Source: Bombyx mori
Lineage: Eukaryota > Arthropoda > Insecta > Lepidoptera > Bombycidae
Direction of reading: 5' to 3'
DNA length: 64,000 nucleotides
NCBI RefSeq assembly: GCF_030269925.1
Contig: NC_085114.1
Coordinates: 10,124,001 to 10,188,000 of the forward strand
Shown: positions 34,885 through 44,930 of the stretch, one piece after another
How positions within the stretch are numbered: the stretch's first letter is position 1
How the letters are laid out: every line of letters begins with the position of its first letter
The notes under the pieces: generated by a model
Told to the model about the DNA's origin: nothing
Seen by the model: the letters and a program-made list of their open reading frames with translations, nothing else
The model's database searches: none
Position numbers and translations under genes: made by a program

Positions 34885-35916
34885 TGATACGGCACAATTG
34901 AATTCCCCGATACCCATTGTAATGCCGCTTTTAAAGATAATGAAAATGTAAATCCGTTTGACAATGTCCACATGGCCATACCTATCGATTATGCATGATC
35001 AAAAACACATTGCCACGGTATAACGCATAACAAAGTATGCTTAATCGCCATTACTCATTCATCTATAACTTCATTTGGCTCGGTGCCATTCAATTGGTGT
35101 TCAAGGCTAAAAAGTTCAATGGAATTATAAAACGTTGTCCAAATTTTGACACACCGCTGACAATACAAATCAACCAGCCGTTTAGAGAGCTTCCTGGTAT
35201 TAAGTGTGCGATAAGTTCTCGTTAACTTTGATCGATTATACAGACCTACTTTATGGAAAATTTCCACGTATATTTTTGCGATTATTACCGTATTATAAAT
35301 GGATTATTATTTGATTTTATTTTACAAAATATTCCAAACTTAGTAAAACAATAGACCCGACAAATAAAGATGAACGGAAATTGCGGTAGCTTTATTAAAA
35401 AGCCCACAATTTCAATAGCGATGTTTCAAGATAAAACGGGTGAACAAGAAAAGGATGGCATAACAAATAATATGGGAAGTTGAAATGAGAAAAAAGGACA
35501 AAAAAACAGTATAAATTCCTTTTGCAATTATCGTGCGCAGTGATCCGAGAAATGGGTTGAACGGTATCATCGCAAGCTGCCGTCGCTGTATATAATGTTT
35601 AAAATAATATTTATAAATTATCCACATGCTTGAATCAAGACCCCATTATTAAAACCGGTGAAATTCGATTTGGCGAATAAAAATGGTTGCCGTGTCTTTT
35701 GGTAATGAAAATAAAAACGAACGATAGCACTAATCTTACAATGAAATAAAATTACATAGCATTGTTTGGAATTTCAATCAAGTATGCGCGTTCATTATGT
35801 GTATATTAAAACACAAATACATTTTCTTTGGGCGTTGTTAGTTAGACGACTCGAGGCGATCCCAGACCGCCCAAATAAAATTATGGCCACTTGTGTGGTC
35901 ACTTGCAATAATCGAA
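34885..35916. other. Non-coding DNA left of the R1-clade insertion
   Basis: No gene recognised; 35,037-35,267 is open on both strands without a domain. The patch 35,840-35,916 (GACTCGAGGCGATCCCAGAC, AAATAAAATTATGGCCAC) is less AT-rich and forms the insertion target together with 42,226 onward. Confidence 0.5.
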
Positions 35917-35931
35917 ACGAGACAATGTACC
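35917..35931. repeat. Target-site duplication, copy 1 (3' side of the R1-clade element)
   Basis: ACGAGACAATGTACC here is repeated exactly at 42,211-42,225. A sixteenth base (T) also matches but is ambiguous with the poly(T). Confidence 0.95.
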
Positions 35932-35954
35932 TTTTTTTTTTTTTTTTTTTTTTT
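35932..35954 (-). other. Poly(A) tail of the R1-clade element
   Basis: Twenty-three T on the plus strand sit between the target duplication and the 3' UTR, marking the reverse-transcription start. Confidence 0.95.
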
Positions 35955-36415
35955 AACGCTGGGGAATCCATTTACGGATACCCGGTCGAGAGGGGTAATA
36001 GACCGGGTTATGTCGGACTCCGGCGCCTCCAGAGAAGAAGAGGGAGAAGAGGAAGACCAAAGTCCTCCTCTTCTTCCAATTCCTACCGGGAGACTACGCC
36101 TTGAGAAAGGCGCGCGAGGCGCTGCGCGGCGTCTACCACGCAGGACCCGCCCCGCAAAACCGACTACCGACTAAACCCCATCGAGCTCCACCACTCCGAC
36201 TCCACGAAACCTACGGTACCGCACAATGCGCGCCGCAGGCTCGCCGTCGCCGGTACCCATCCTGACAATAGGACGGGATCCAATCCCCGAGAAGATCCCA
36301 CAGGACGTCGTCTCAGGAGACACCGTGAGTGGCGCATAGGAGCCACCTTGCGCCGCCTCACCACGGAACCGACAGCAGAGCACCGGGCGCCCCCGCACCC
36401 AGTACCCAACAGTCC
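35955..36415 (-). other. 3' UTR of the R1-clade element
   Basis: The region between the ORF2 stop and the A tail. Its last 110 nt (ending GGATTCCCCAGCGTT on the minus strand) are shared with the 55.7-kb fragment, including CCGGGTATCCGTAAA, so this end is probably what the reverse transcriptase recognises. Confidence 0.85.
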
Positions 36416-39400
36416 CTACGGGAGATTAACGGGAGCATCGTGCCCGCGTCGCCCACCCCGCCTTCTTCGCTGAGGAGCCGAAGAGGGATTCCACTCCCTT
36501 TCGCGCTCCTCAGCCTCGCGGAACGCCATGACCAGGTCGCAAAATCTGGCCATGGCCCCCCACGAACTCTCGTCCTCTAGCATGCGGGCAATGACAGCCC
36601 GCAAGGAGAGGTCCCTCCCCAGCACCGCGATGAGATCTCGCCGCGGGTGCTCCCAACGCGGGCACGCTTCGAGTGCGTGCTGAGCGTCATCATCCGGATG
36701 CCCGCACTGGTGACAACCCGGATGTGGCTCTCTCCTGCAAACCCTCCACAGGTACCTCCCGAAGCAGCCATGCCCCGAGAGGACCTGCGTAAGGCGGAAG
36801 GAGAGCACGCCGTGTCGCCGATCTGACCATGTCTCCAGCACGGGCACCAGGGCCTCGAGAGTGCGCCGGCGGGTGGCTGAGGTTTGATGAAGTTCCTCCA
36901 GCAACCGCTCCCTCCATTTAGCGTACGCCAGATGACGCGCAGCACGCCTCCACCGACTGACAGCCGACAGGCCGGGTGTCCGTCCCCGACCCAGGGACTG
37001 TGTCCTGCGCCGGTATACCGTAGCCAATACCTCGGCCTCGAGATCCCAAGGAAGGGAACCAGCGAGGGCACAGGCGACCTCTCGGGAGATCGTACGGTAC
37101 CCCCTGATGACCCTCACCGCGAGCGCCCGCTGAGCTCGGAGCAGCAGCGCCGCATTGCGTGCGGAGAGTGTGGGCGACCACACGGGAGCGCCATACAAGG
37201 CCATACTGCGCACGACCCCCAGGTACAGGCGTCGGACACCGACGCTGCAACCACCAACGTTGGGCAGAAGACGGACTAACGCACCTGCCATGCCCAGTAG
37301 CCTCGGAATCAACTCACCAAAATGGTGGTCGAAGCGCCATCGACTGTCCAGCACGATGCCCAAATATTTGAGCTTCGGCTGGACAGCGATCGATACTCCA
37401 CCGACTATGAGCGTCGCGCCCGGAGGGGGTCCTCTCCGAACCGGGTGAAAGCATACGGCCTCAGACTTGTGGAGGGCCACCTCAAGACCTAGTCTCCGAA
37501 TGCGGCTAACGACGGTGGAGACCGCCGCCGTTGCAAGGATCGCTGCGGTCCTGTAGTCAGCTCCGCGAGCCGTCACCAACGTGTCGTCGGCATAGCACAC
37601 CACGTCGACGCCACGCAGGCCAGCACCGCGGAGGACCCAGTCGAAACCGATGTCCCACAGGAGTGGTCCCAATACCGACCCCTGTGGGACCCCGCACGAC
37701 ACCGTTTTTCGTCCCCATCCTCTTCTCTCGGGGAAAATCACGCTCCGCCCTGAGAGGTAGTCCTCTATCAGGGTGCGGAGACTATTGGGGATGCGGTGAA
37801 ACCGAAGTGATTCCACGATCGTGCTCCAGGGGATCGTGTTGAAGGCGTTGGCGATGTCAATCGACACAGCCAACAACACGCCCCCCTCGGAGCACGCACA
37901 ATCGGAGAGATGGCGGACACGCAAGACCGCGTCCACGGTCGAGCGACCCCTCCGGAAACCGTATTGGTTAGGAGCCAAATCAGGCCCAACGTTTTCCAGG
38001 TGCTGGACAAGGCGATTAGCGATGACGCGCTCGAAGAGCTTACCGGCCTCGTCCAGCACGACGATTGGGCGGTACCCGTTCGGTTCGTCACGTGGCCGAC
38101 CCTCCTTAGGAATAAGGACGAGCCGACCAGTCCTCCATGGCTCTGGGAACCTGCCCTCACGGAGGCACCGGCTGAACAGCCTTCGGAGGGCAGGCCCCAA
38201 ACCATCGCGCGTCAAGGCGAGCGCCCACGCTCGGGACGAGATCCCATCGGGACCGGGAGCCGTGCGCTTCGCCCGCATCCTCTGCACAGCCGATTCAAAC
38301 TCCGCCTGCGAAACGTCCGCAGGCTCCCCGCCATCAGCAACCCGCATCGTCGTCATCACAGGGGGGACGAAGGCCGTCCCGGTAAAATCCGGAAACAGAC
38401 CCCCGACTACCCGCTGCAATGTCTCCGGCGGCAGGGTGCTGGTTGCGGGGGGGGCCCAAGGGCGGAGCACATTGCGCGCCAGCCTGTAGGGCCGCCCCCA
38501 CGGATCACAGTCGAGCGAAGCTAGTAGGTCGTTCCAAGCAGCCTCCTTCGCCTCCCCGATAGCCACGCGCAGGGCCCTTATGGCCATCCTGTACACCTCG
38601 TACAGTCGGTCCTCCTCATCGGGGTCCCGGTGCGTTCTTCGACGTCGATACCGTTGGTATGCGCGACGACTGACGTCGCACAACCGGCGCTGGCTAGCGA
38701 TCTCCTCAGTCCACCAGTGGACTCTGCGTTTAGGAGCGAGAGCTCTAATGCGAGGCATAGCGGCGTCGCACACCCGCGACATCGCCTCGCGCAGATGCTC
38801 CACCCCCTCGCACACGTCTGCTGGCTCACCAAGCGAGTCAAGACGCCATGCCTGGACTACAGCCGCCTCACACAACCTCTCGACGTTGAGGCGCTTCTGG
38901 GCCCAACGAGGACCCCCCGCGCCGCCACCGCAGAGCAAGGAAGAGCCCTGGATAGACTCCGCCGGAGGCACTGCGACACCGAAACGAATGTAGCGGTGGT
39001 CGGAGAGCGTCTCCTCGCCGACCATCACGGCCCAACCGCGTACGCGATTCGCCACGTCGGGCGTGGCAAATGTAACGTCAACCACGGACCCGCCCAAACG
39101 TCGCACGCACGTGAGTTCTGCGCCACGATTGAGGACGAGAAGACCGCTTCCGACCAGCCACTCCTCCACCGCCCTACCTCTGGGGCACGTCCTCGAGGAT
39201 CCCCAAGCCAATGACTTGGCGTTGAGGTCCCCGAGAACGAGTATCCGTTGGGAGTGCGACCTCCCAACGACGCGGCTGAGCTCGCTGAGAAAAACCTCAA
39301 ACTCGGCGAGCGTCCTGTTTGGGGAGAAGTACACTCCCAATATGAATACCTCGGCCCAGAGGACAGCAACAAAGCCGCAACCTCTCTCGACAACGTCGAA

Positions 39401-39607
39401 CCTGGGCGGAGCACCTACACAACAACGTCGGATGATAGCCACTCGGCCCTCCAAATCGGCTGCCCAATCGGGGCTCGAAGGAACCCGATACGGCTCGGCG
39501 ACCACCGCAAGATGGGTCAACCCCTCTGCCATGCTCTGGAACAAAAGGTCCTGAGCTCTGGCAGAGTGATTGAGATTCCCCTGCAGGAATCGAAGGACAC
39601 CTGTCAT
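36416..39607 (-). CDS. ORF2 of R1-clade retrotransposon: endonuclease / reverse transcriptase
   Basis: This 1063-residue protein nicks the target DNA and copies the element RNA onto the nicked end. An AP-like endonuclease fills about residues 5-210: QGNLNHS at 9-15, AEPYR at 38-42, LGDLNA at 125-130 and SDHR at 202-205 carry the expected catalytic Glu, Asp, Asn and His. The reverse transcriptase spans about 440-760: TAPGPDG at 449-455, GYRPI at 511-515, QYGFRRGRST at 548-557, the first catalytic Asp in SIDIANAF at 582-589, GVPQGSVLGP at 639-648, and YADD at 672-675. A zinc knuckle C-X2-C-X8-H-X4-C lies at 965-982. The C-terminus is Arg-rich. The start ATG overlaps the ORF1 stop as ATGA, so translation probably depends on ORF1 termination. 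Length and order are normal for the R1 clade and I see no frameshift or stop. It ends in TAG. Confidence 0.95.
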   Translation of the reverse strand: MTGVLRFLQGNLNHSARAQDLLFQSMAEGLTHLAVVAEPYRVPSSPDWAADLEGRVAIIRRCCVGAPPRFDVVERGCGFVAVLWAEVFILGVYFSPNRTLAEFEVFLSELSRVVGRSHSQRILVLGDLNAKSLAWGSSRTCPRGRAVEEWLVGSGLLVLNRGAELTCVRRLGGSVVDVTFATPDVANRVRGWAVMVGEETLSDHRYIRFGVAVPPAESIQGSSLLCGGGAGGPRWAQKRLNVERLCEAAVVQAWRLDSLGEPADVCEGVEHLREAMSRVCDAAMPRIRALAPKRRVHWWTEEIASQRRLCDVSRRAYQRYRRRRTHRDPDEEDRLYEVYRMAIRALRVAIGEAKEAAWNDLLASLDCDPWGRPYRLARNVLRPWAPPATSTLPPETLQRVVGGLFPDFTGTAFVPPVMTTMRVADGGEPADVSQAEFESAVQRMRAKRTAPGPDGISSRAWALALTRDGLGPALRRLFSRCLREGRFPEPWRTGRLVLIPKEGRPRDEPNGYRPIVVLDEAGKLFERVIANRLVQHLENVGPDLAPNQYGFRRGRSTVDAVLRVRHLSDCACSEGGVLLAVSIDIANAFNTIPWSTIVESLRFHRIPNSLRTLIEDYLSGRSVIFPERRGWGRKTVSCGVPQGSVLGPLLWDIGFDWVLRGAGLRGVDVVCYADDTLVTARGADYRTAAILATAAVSTVVSRIRRLGLEVALHKSEAVCFHPVRRGPPPGATLIVGGVSIAVQPKLKYLGIVLDSRWRFDHHFGELIPRLLGMAGALVRLLPNVGGCSVGVRRLYLGVVRSMALYGAPVWSPTLSARNAALLLRAQRALAVRVIRGYRTISREVACALAGSLPWDLEAEVLATVYRRRTQSLGRGRTPGLSAVSRWRRAARHLAYAKWRERLLEELHQTSATRRRTLEALVPVLETWSDRRHGVLSFRLTQVLSGHGCFGRYLWRVCRREPHPGCHQCGHPDDDAQHALEACPRWEHPRRDLIAVLGRDLSLRAVIARMLEDESSWGAMARFCDLVMAFREAEEREREWNPSSAPQRRRRGGRRGHDAPVNLP

Positions 39608-41694
39608 AACAGGGCGTCATTCGATGTCTCCATAGCCGTACCGGGCTGCCTCCGCGCATTCTCAAGCGCAGCGGAAGCTCCTCTTCTAGGTCTCGGTCTC
39701 GGGGACTTGGCACAAGCCTTGCTCCCGGAGACGTGATCCGCCGGTCTGCCGGCAGAGGCACATACAGCACAGTGTGGCGCTAGAGAGCAGCCGGACGCTA
39801 CGTGGCCGGTCTGGCCGCACCGGTAACAATCACGGCTGCGGTCGACCGACGACGGACATCGAGCGCTCACGTGCCCTAGCTCATGGCATCGGAAGCACTG
39901 TAGCTTCTTAGCCTCTAGCAGATGAGCGCGGAGCACGCTCCAACCGACCCTCAATTTCGGTACGGCGAGGACCTTCGTCGCGGCAGCGACGGGCAACCGA
40001 ACCAACACCTGACCCATCCCACTTGGGCCAGACTTGATCTCTCCGATCTTCACCGCTTCAAGAGTGCATTCGCCAATCCGGGCGAGCTCAGCGGCTACTT
40101 CCTCCGGCGTCAAGGAGTCATCCAGCCCGCTGATGCGGATGGCTGCAGTCGTCACTGGCCGGGTCACGATGACCCCCTCCGCGGACAGAACCTCACGAAG
40201 CTTTTGGGCCAGGAGATCAGCCTTGGCGCTCTGATCAGCACCTTCCACTACCAACACCTTGGCCCCAGTCACTGCAGACCGGATGCGCTGGATGGGGATT
40301 CCGAGTGCCCCGGGGTCCACCTTGGCTCTCGCTTCGGCGAGTACGCTGCGGTATGTGAGTCCTCTTTCTACAGCCTCCGGCTGCAGCTTCAGCACAACAG
40401 CTTGAGAGCGCGGAGGACGCAGCATCTTCTCTTTCCTCTTTGCAGAGGACGGGTTTTTCTTTCCCGCTTCAGCGGGTGCTACCACTGGAACCGTCCTCAC
40501 TGCTCCCTCCCTCGGCCGAGTGCCCCTACGGGTGACCGTTGACCAGCTCTCGATCAAGGAAGCTGGAGCCGGGAGGAGGGTGGGCGTTCCAGGTGGAGCC
40601 ACTTGCGCAGTGGCTTTTCTTCTGGGGCCTCGTATCCTCTTTTTCGCCGATGTTGTAGATGGCACTGGTTTCAATAATGGTGCCGAATTCAGTGTAGCGT
40701 CTACGACCATAGGAGGGTCCGGTGATTTTTCGCGGCTCTTCCGCCTGTCCGCCGCTAGCGGTGGTCGCATTCGCGGCTCCGGTAGAAGCCGTCCCTCTAG
40801 CCCCGCAAAGCGAGCGTCGAGCATCGTGCCGACAGCTCGCATAATGCGCTGGAGGCGCAACTCCTCCTCTTCTTCTTCGGTGTTTGGGGCCGGGGCTGCG
40901 GCTGGTGCATTTCCTAGCACCTGCGAGACCGTAGCCAGCTCCCTCCTAATTTCATCAAGCTCCTTGCGAAGCTGTAGGATCTCCTGCTCCTGCTTGGCGT
41001 TGATCGCACGCAGCCTTTCAGCCTCTTCAGTTGCGGTGCGGCCCACAAGGTCCTCCGTGGCCTCCTTGACGGTGGCCGCCAACTCCTTCAATGCACGCAC
41101 ATACGTGCCCTTCGGGCTACTAGATTTCGCGGCCACAGTCAGAGCCACCTCAGCACTCTGATGGAGCCTACGCTCGGCATCAGGCTTAGGGACAGATCCC
41201 TCAGCCGCTCTCTTCTTCTGGCGCGTGGTGCGCGCGCTCTCTGTGAACTCCCTCTCCTCTCTTTGGGCCCTAAGGCACGCCTTCCTGGCAGCAGCCATGC
41301 CAACGCACTGCCTCGTGGTCGGAGGGCGTCCCCTTCCACGCTTTGATGGCGTCACGGCTCTGGGCTTCGCAACTGACGGGCCCTGGGCCTCCGAACCGGA
41401 GCTGCTGCTCAACCCGTCTGAGCTTATATTAAGGACCCTTTTCCGCTGTCGTCGTGTCGGCGACGAGCGGGTCGACGATTGGGCCGAACCGACTGTGGCC
41501 ATGTCATCGTCTGACACGACATTGGCTCTTAAGGAGCTTACTTCAAGGTCCTTCTCGGACATCTTCCTCTGAACTCCGTCCTTCCCGGACCTGACGTCTA
41601 GGCAGTTTTTGCCCCCCCCAGAGTACGTTATATATTTTTTAACCCAGGGTTCGGTTCCCTGGGACACCCTAGCGACTGGTCGCCCACCAGCCAT
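39604..41694 (-). CDS. ORF1 (Gag-like) of R1-clade retrotransposon
   Basis: This 696-residue protein should bind the element RNA and form the ribonucleoprotein, as Gag-like ORF1 proteins of R1-type LINEs do. The N-terminal half is Ser-, Arg- and Lys-rich and contains KRGRGRPP at about 118-125, which resembles an AT-hook. A Glu/Lys/Leu-rich helix likely to form a coiled coil lies at about 200-260. A folded region, possibly RRM-like, occupies about 430-595. Three zinc knuckles follow: C-X2-C-X4-H-X4-C at 600-613 and 623-636, and C-X2-C-X8-H-X6-C at 642-661. The tail is basic. The first Met gives 696 residues; Met45 (41,560-41,562, MSEKDLEVSS) is an alternative start. The TGA stop shares bases with the ORF2 ATG. 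No disabling change is seen. Confidence 0.92.
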   Translation of the reverse strand: MAGGRPVARVSQGTEPWVKKYITYSGGGKNCLDVRSGKDGVQRKMSEKDLEVSSLRANVVSDDDMATVGSAQSSTRSSPTRRQRKRVLNISSDGLSSSSGSEAQGPSVAKPRAVTPSKRGRGRPPTTRQCVGMAAARKACLRAQREEREFTESARTTRQKKRAAEGSVPKPDAERRLHQSAEVALTVAAKSSSPKGTYVRALKELAATVKEATEDLVGRTATEEAERLRAINAKQEQEILQLRKELDEIRRELATVSQVLGNAPAAAPAPNTEEEEEELRLQRIMRAVGTMLDARFAGLEGRLLPEPRMRPPLAADRRKSREKSPDPPMVVDATLNSAPLLKPVPSTTSAKKRIRGPRRKATAQVAPPGTPTLLPAPASLIESWSTVTRRGTRPREGAVRTVPVVAPAEAGKKNPSSAKRKEKMLRPPRSQAVVLKLQPEAVERGLTYRSVLAEARAKVDPGALGIPIQRIRSAVTGAKVLVVEGADQSAKADLLAQKLREVLSAEGVIVTRPVTTAAIRISGLDDSLTPEEVAAELARIGECTLEAVKIGEIKSGPSGMGQVLVRLPVAAATKVLAVPKLRVGWSVLRAHLLEAKKLQCFRCHELGHVSARCPSSVDRSRDCYRCGQTGHVASGCSLAPHCAVCASAGRPADHVSGSKACAKSPRPRPRRGASAALENARRQPGTAMETSNDALL

Positions 41695-42210
41695 TCATTC
41701 CCTCGCCGGGTGTCAGAGCTTAGAATTGGGTATAAAAGGAAAGAAGATAAAAATAAAACCAAATAAAATCAAAATAAAACCACAGGAGAAGAAGAATAGA
41801 AAAGCGTGTAAAATAAAACAATGAACGGAAACAAAAGAAGAGAAAGAGACAGATTGAAACTTAAATTAAATTAATAAATAAATAAAAATAACCAAAGGAC
41901 AGTGTGAACAAAACAATAAAACAACAAGGAAAAGAGGGAAAAAGTGGAGGCCCTCGCATCTCCACGAGAACCACCCTTCAGCAAGTGAAGGGGGAGGAGA
42001 GCGTGTAACCCCCGATGCTGGTTTTGGTCCGCGTCGCTCAATCTCTCCCGCCGTAACACAACGAGAGAGAAGGAGCGATGCCCCTGTGACTATTGCCCAG
42101 AGGCCCGTGATCCGCCACCTACGGACGCGCCCGGTCGAAGTCCAGCAACTCCCCCGCAGACGAGACCCACAGCACGCAGAGTGCGCGCTGCAAGCTCGTC
42201 CACGACCGGG
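41695..42210 (-). promoter_or_regulatory. 5' UTR of the R1-clade element, presumed internal promoter
   Basis: The element begins CCCGGTCGTGGACGAGC directly inside the target duplication, which suggests a full-length 5' end. Full-length LINEs usually carry their promoter here; I see no specific motif. The part next to ORF1 is A/T-rich on the plus strand (AAATAAAATCAAAATAAAAC). A 117-codon frame inside (41,866-42,219) runs into the flank and is probably chance. Confidence 0.6.
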
Positions 42211-42225
42211 ACGAGACAATGTACC
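42211..42225. repeat. Target-site duplication, copy 2 (5' side of the R1-clade element)
   Basis: ACGAGACAATGTACC, identical to 35,917-35,931. Host sequence continues TGAAGCTATAAATATAC. Confidence 0.95.
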
Positions 42226-44687
42226 TGAAGCTATAAATATACTTTGACCATTACGAAGGCTTATGGATGCTCATTGGTTTTACTTGACAGCAACAGAAAT
42301 ATTTTTTAGGTTTTATTACCTCGCCTTTATAATGTTGATCTCACGATTAAACATTGATTTGAAATTTACTAAATAGTTAAAAAGGATGTTAAGATAATAA
42401 TTTATAGGAATGTTCATTTCATTGATCGTGTTTATAGTATGCGGGTGTTTAAGCGAGAATTCGGCTATAAAACACCGTTCAACTGTTTTCACAGTTTGAA
42501 GGGTTAATGTCGTTGGTATTAATGTTTTTATTGCTATCGAAAGCATAGAAGATTATGGACCTACTTCTTGAAAAGTGATTACTAATATTTACGGGAATAG
42601 AGGTAACGCAGTGGCACAGCTAGGCCAGAATTTATCATTAAGGGTGTGTTCGTCTGTGACAGGAAACGCGAAAACTTCAAATGAGAGTGTTTTTGAAATA
42701 GTTCGATGCATTGCACTAAAAATGATCTTCGAACGTTCTGCCCGTATACGTAAATGAAATCGTTATAGATTTTTTACAGTTCGTGAACCGCAAAATTTAA
42801 TTGTCACTAAATATATGTGAGGAATAGCTTAACGTTACATATCACAAATTAAAATAGATTAATAGTTTAATTTTATAACGTTGTTCAAATTTAGTTTTCT
42901 TATATTTTCATACACTAAAATGCACACAAATAAGAAAAATGGTAGTACGTGGTTTATTAATAAGGAGAAATCTCGAAGGAGGATCTATCAAAAACACGCT
43001 CAATTGTGTGGATGGTTAGATGCGAAAAGAGGGGTGTATAATGTGTAATCAGTTCATAAAAGAAAAAAAAAAAAAAAAAAAAAAAAAAACACGGCATGCT
43101 GTTTGTAATCGACTATCGTATATATTTTCGTACAATTTATTTCGTTATCTAAAAATATTACATCTAATACAAATAGTAAACCTACCTTTTTCAACATCAG
43201 ATACGTCAGAAATAAATTAAAAGTTTCCAAAAGAATTCAATTTTTATTTCAAAAGAATGTTTTATGATCGTTTTGAATGGATCATCGTAAATTTCAAGAG
43301 ATAAAACATTGTAAGGGAAAAGTTGGAGTGTTTTCAACTCGGAACTATTCAGAATAATGATCGTATATACAGTTACACAAATATATAACGTAATACCTTG
43401 GAATAATCTTCATATTCTTGTAGCACAGCGTGAATAGGAGTTGTAGTTTGTTTTGGCTGCGAATTTCCTCGATCGTAAGTTTTACAACTGTTCGACGGGG
43501 TCATTGGCCTGCTGACGTCATACTGTAAAAATTCCAAGATGCGTATTCTTTCAGGTTCAGTACGTTCAATTTTTAAATAGGATACGTTTGTATTTGTTTA
43601 CTACACCTAAAGGTTTAGGAGTAAATCTAACTTTACGTAACTGGTGAACTAGATTGTTCATCGTATTATGAGAGAAGCTCATGTATATGTTCTCTCATGT
43701 GGAGTCATTTAAATGGTGTTTAGTTGTAAGCTTAGATTTTATATAGTTTAAGTTCACTGTTTGTCTTCGAAATAAAATAAAATAAATAAAATAGTTTAAT
43801 TTTTACCGAAAATCTTATTTATTTATACTTATTGTAAACAAAAAGAATATACAATAAAACAGATTTAAATCATGTCTAAATATTATGTACAAAGGCGAGC
43901 TTAACTCATTCACGAGTTTTCTCATCTCATAAAATCGAAATATTTACTCAATGAAAATTTGTGAAAGCGTAAGACATTTGGAATTGACAAATAGCTTAAA
44001 CTCTTACTCTCTCACTTAAATAAGGGCTGCGTTGAGTATTCTCACGTTAGTTCCAAAGCTTATTACACATTATTGTACATTAACTCACAACTAATAAAAA
44101 AATATTTAAATTAGCTTTATTAAACAAAACGGCGTTCCCCTCGTGTTTGGGTGTCCGTAATCCAATACGGTGTCTGTCATAAAAGGATCTTTCATCACGG
44201 GAGTCTCATTAACGCGTGTGTAGTATGCCGCCCGTAACGAATATCATATTCTATCGGGTGGGGCATTAAAAGACCGATCGCAAGATACGATGCGGAAGAT
44301 TTTAACCGCTGATCTTAAATATGCTACCGAAATATGATAGTCTCAATTTGTTACAGTGATTGAAGACAGACGTGGGAAGGCTTAAACGAATCTCATTTCA
44401 AAATGTGTACCTACGTAGGACTGCTTTATTTGAGATTGTCTGTTTGAGTCTTATAAAGAAGAACTTTTTTTAAATAGTGCGTGACGTTGGTACAGAGTGG
44501 CATCAGCCTTTCTCTTTCGGTATTGGTATCGTAAGAGGACTATTGGATTCATCATGAATATGTGATGGTATCACCTAACTACATCTGTGCTGAAACTATC
44601 TTAATTTTCGATTTTCAAGGTTTGGAAATGCAAAAAATAAGATTTCGACCCTGTGTCTTGACAACACTTACTTATATGACTACGCAT
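42226..44687. other. AT-rich non-coding DNA
   Basis: Continues the host sequence interrupted at 35,931. A run of 27 A lies at 43,063-43,089. The patch 44,130-44,310 is less AT-rich (TTTGGGTGTCCGTAATCC, CGGGTGGGGCATTAAAAG). No gene recognised. Confidence 0.5.
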
Positions 44688-44930
44688 TTACTGGTGGTAG
44701 GATCTCTTGAGTCCGCACGGGTAGGTACCACCGCCCTGCCTATTTTTGCCGTGAAGCAGTAATGCGATTCGGTTTGAAGGGTGGGGCAGCCATTGTAACT
44801 ATACTGAGACCTTAGAACTTATATCTCAAGGTGGGTGGTGCATTTACGCTGTAGATGTCTATGGGCTCCGGTAACCACTTAACACCAGGTGGGCCCTGAA
44901 CTCGTCCACAACCTAAGCATTAAAAAAAAA
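44688..44930 (+). mobile_element. Bm1 SINE, 5'-truncated, with target-site duplication
   Basis: It starts TTACTGGTGGTAGGATCTC and ends CTAAGCATTAAAAAAAAA. ACGCAT is repeated directly outside both ends (44,682-44,687 and 44,931-44,936). This shows that the half-length form was itself the inserted unit. AGTCC follows CTCTTG directly, so a short TG-AG step is missing relative to other copies. Confidence 0.88.

Larger units (their letters stand above)
35932..42210 (-). mobile_element. Full-length R1-clade non-LTR retrotransposon
   Basis: A 6.28-kb insertion on the minus strand, markedly GC-rich against its AT-rich surroundings. It has a 5' UTR of about 516 nt (41,695-42,210), ORF1 and ORF2 overlapping by four bases, a 3' UTR of about 460 nt (35,955-36,415) and an A tail of 23 nt (T run 35,932-35,954). 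Exact 15-bp target duplications flank it, so both ends are defined. The ORF2 layout (AP-type endonuclease, reverse transcriptase, CCHC, no RNase H) and the three-knuckle ORF1 put it in the R1 group that includes R1Bm, TRAS, SART and Waldo. The site is neither 28S rDNA nor TTAGG telomere repeat. With both frames open it may be able to move. The family name was not recognised. Confidence 0.93.

Noticed and set aside
36164..41572. Many open frames of 60-220 codons on both strands within the retrotransposon
   Set aside because: They are shadows of ORF1 and ORF2 in GC-rich DNA. They lack motifs, while the two main frames have complete domain sets.
41866..42219. 117-codon minus-strand frame in the 5' UTR
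   Set aside because: It begins in the target duplication outside the element, so its start is not part of the transposon; composition and sequence show no domain.
43063..43089. 27-nt A run as the tail of a processed pseudogene
   Set aside because: The sequence upstream shows no gene or repeat body and no target duplication; a plain homopolymer is enough.
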